DNA from: Bacteroidales bacterium UBA3623
GTDB taxonomy: Bacteria; Bacteroidota; Bacteroidia; Bacteroidales; UBA932
Reading direction: 5' to 3'
Assembly (NCBI GenBank): GCA_002373715.1
Contig: DFLI01000108.1
Coordinates: 5,173 to 12,300 of the forward strand
DNA length: 7,128 bases
Positions 6,017-7,128 of this stretch are shown here, one piece after another (position 1 is the first letter of the stretch; every line of letters starts with the position of its first letter). A model generated the notes under the pieces. That model made no database searches and was not told where the DNA came from. It saw only the letters and a program-made list of their open reading frames with translations. The position numbers and the translations under genes are program-made.

Positions 6017-7128
6017 CTATCCGCAATAGAAGTACTGCGTCACAAGGCGTCTCATTAGTTTAGTATCACCCCTGGCCTCATTGTGCAAATTGGCGTCGTT
6101 GTGAGCTCTCAGGGCCTTCAGAATACCGTCTATCATGCGGGGGCGGAATACGTCGGCCTCCTCGTAAACCGCGCGGTCTGCCTCCAGGCAGGCAGCACTT
6201 TCTACGCAGCAGGTGGGTAGCTGCTTCAGGGTGGCCAGACGCCCGGCATTTTCGCTCTTGTGGATATCCATGTCCACGTAGGTTTCTTCTGCCAGTTTCA
6301 AAGCCTGGGCCCGGGGCATCTCCAATCCCTTGCGGGCGGCTACGCACAGACCGGCCATTAACTGGTAGATATCGGCCGAGCAGTCCGGGCTTCTCATTTC
6401 GAAGGTCTGCTTGGCGGTGGTGTCGTGATCTGCCTGCTTTTCCAGCGGATTGGCGGCGCTGCACATATCGGTTCCCGAACTCCAGCCCAGCGGCACGCGT
6501 ACCAGGGCGCTGCGGTTACAGTCTCCCCAGCATACGTTGGTGGGGGCTTCCTGGTGCGGCACCAGGCGGAAGTAAGAGGTGGGGTTCTTGTTGCCGAAGG
6601 CCGTGATGGAGGGTGCCAGCGTCATGAGGCCGGCTATGGCGGCGCGGGCTTCCTCGGAGAGTTTGCCATCGGCCCCCAGGGTGGCGTTCTTGCCATCCCG
6701 CATCAGGCGCATGTGGATGTGCATGCCGCTGCCTGCCTTCCCGGTGGTAATCTTGGGCGCGAAGCTCACGTCCAGGCCGTTACGGTACGCCAGGTTGCGG
6801 ATAACCCATTTAGCTAGGAGTAATTGGTCTGCTGCCGTGTCCAACGGGCAGGGGAGAAATTCAATCTCGTTCTGCTCGTAGATTTTTCCGTCCAGGGTGA
6901 AGTTGCCCACTTCGGAGTGACCGTATTTGATTTGGCCGCCGGTTTTGGCCACGTGGTCCATACACTCGCGCCGGAAATCGTTGAGCTTGGCAAAGGGTTC
7001 GCTCTCGTGGTAGCCTTTCTGGTCCGTGGCGGGGAAGAAATCTTCCTCTTCACAGATTACATAGTATTCCAGTTCTCCCATGGCTTCGAACTGCATGCCG
7101 GTAGAGGCTTCGAAAGCCTTTTCGGCCC
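6017..7128 (-). CDS. glnA: Glutamine synthetase, type I-like (3' part, about 369 codons)
   Basis: The reading frame is open to the right edge, so the N-terminal beta-grasp part is outside the window; the Met encoded at 7096-7094 is internal. The enzyme makes glutamine from glutamate, ammonia and ATP in the cytoplasm. Counting from that Met, catalytic-domain landmarks are HSEVG (60-64) and YEQNEIEF (73-80), matching the metal-binding HHEV...GQ(N/H)EI region; GSGMHIHM (122-129); RLVPHQEAP (177-185) with the flap Glu; NRSALVRVP (194-202); and FEMRSPD (232-238), with metal and substrate Glu and Arg. The region where adenylylated type I enzymes have NLYDLP is replaced by a different stretch with a Cys pair (residues 296-297), so control by adenylylation at that Tyr is unlikely. 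The TAG stop is at 6019-6017. The form resembles Bacteroidales GS; it is not the long type III enzyme so far as can be seen. A GS-like ligase for another amine is less likely. Confidence 0.9.
   Translation of the reverse strand, partial: AEKAFEASTGMQFEAMGELEYYVICEEEDFFPATDQKGYHESEPFAKLNDFRRECMDHVAKTGGQIKYGHSEVGNFTLDGKIYEQNEIEFLPCPLDTAADQLLLAKWVIRNLAYRNGLDVSFAPKITTGKAGSGMHIHMRLMRDGKNATLGADGKLSEEARAAIAGLMTLAPSITAFGNKNPTSYFRLVPHQEAPTNVCWGDCNRSALVRVPLGWSSGTDMCSAANPLEKQADHDTTAKQTFEMRSPDCSADIYQLMAGLCVAARKGLEMPRAQALKLAEETYVDMDIHKSENAGRLATLKQLPTCCVESAACLEADRAVYEEADVFRPRMIDGILKALRAHNDANLHNEARGDTKLMRRLVTQYFYCG

Noticed and set aside
1..7128. Mobile element, CRISPR array, tRNA, rRNA or a novel multi-gene defence system
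   Set aside because: I found no terminal inverted repeats, transposase or integrase motifs, spaced direct repeats or tRNA-like folds. All long frames are accounted for by housekeeping genes.

Overview
The window looks like a stretch of core chromosome from a member of the Bacteroidota, most likely a Bacteroidales species with moderately high GC. Four things point there: an nqrA-B-C-D gene order for Na+-translocating NADH:quinone oxidoreductase, promoter boxes of the Bacteroidota TAnnTTTG type in AT-rich intergenic DNA, weak or absent Shine-Dalgarno sites at the first genes, and a glutamine synthetase resembling the Bacteroidales type-I-like group. I cannot name the species.

Layout. Positions 1-3401 (minus strand) hold the 5' part of the nqr operon: nqrA (3401-2067), nqrB (2063-909), nqrC (896-69) and the first 21 complete codons of nqrD (65-1). 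The genes are 3, 12 and 3 bases apart, so they are almost certainly cotranscribed and partly coupled in translation. nqrE and nqrF should lie beyond the left edge. An 86-base divergent promoter region (3402-3487) separates nqrA from a plus-strand UvrD/PcrA-type DNA helicase (3488-5881). A convergent intergenic region (5882-6016) follows. It holds a strong Bacteroidota-type promoter and, about 40 bases downstream, a 9-bp GC-rich terminator hairpin, so it may encode a small RNA of about 70 nt. The right end (6017-7128, minus strand) is a glutamine synthetase gene whose 5' end is outside the window.

How the genes relate. The nqr products form a membrane complex that oxidises NADH, reduces quinone and pumps Na+. 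NqrA is cytoplasmic, NqrB and NqrD are integral membrane subunits, and NqrC is a single-helix membrane-anchored FMN subunit. The helicase (DNA repair and replication restart) and glutamine synthetase (ammonia assimilation) are independent housekeeping genes with no evident functional link to nqr.

I see no mobile element, CRISPR array, tRNA, rRNA or obvious defence system. The points most worth a second look are the candidate small RNA at 5919-5991, a Cys/His-rich tail on NqrC, an Ala in place of Gly in the NqrB flavinylation motif, and a 32-bp dyad in the nqrA/helicase divergent promoter.
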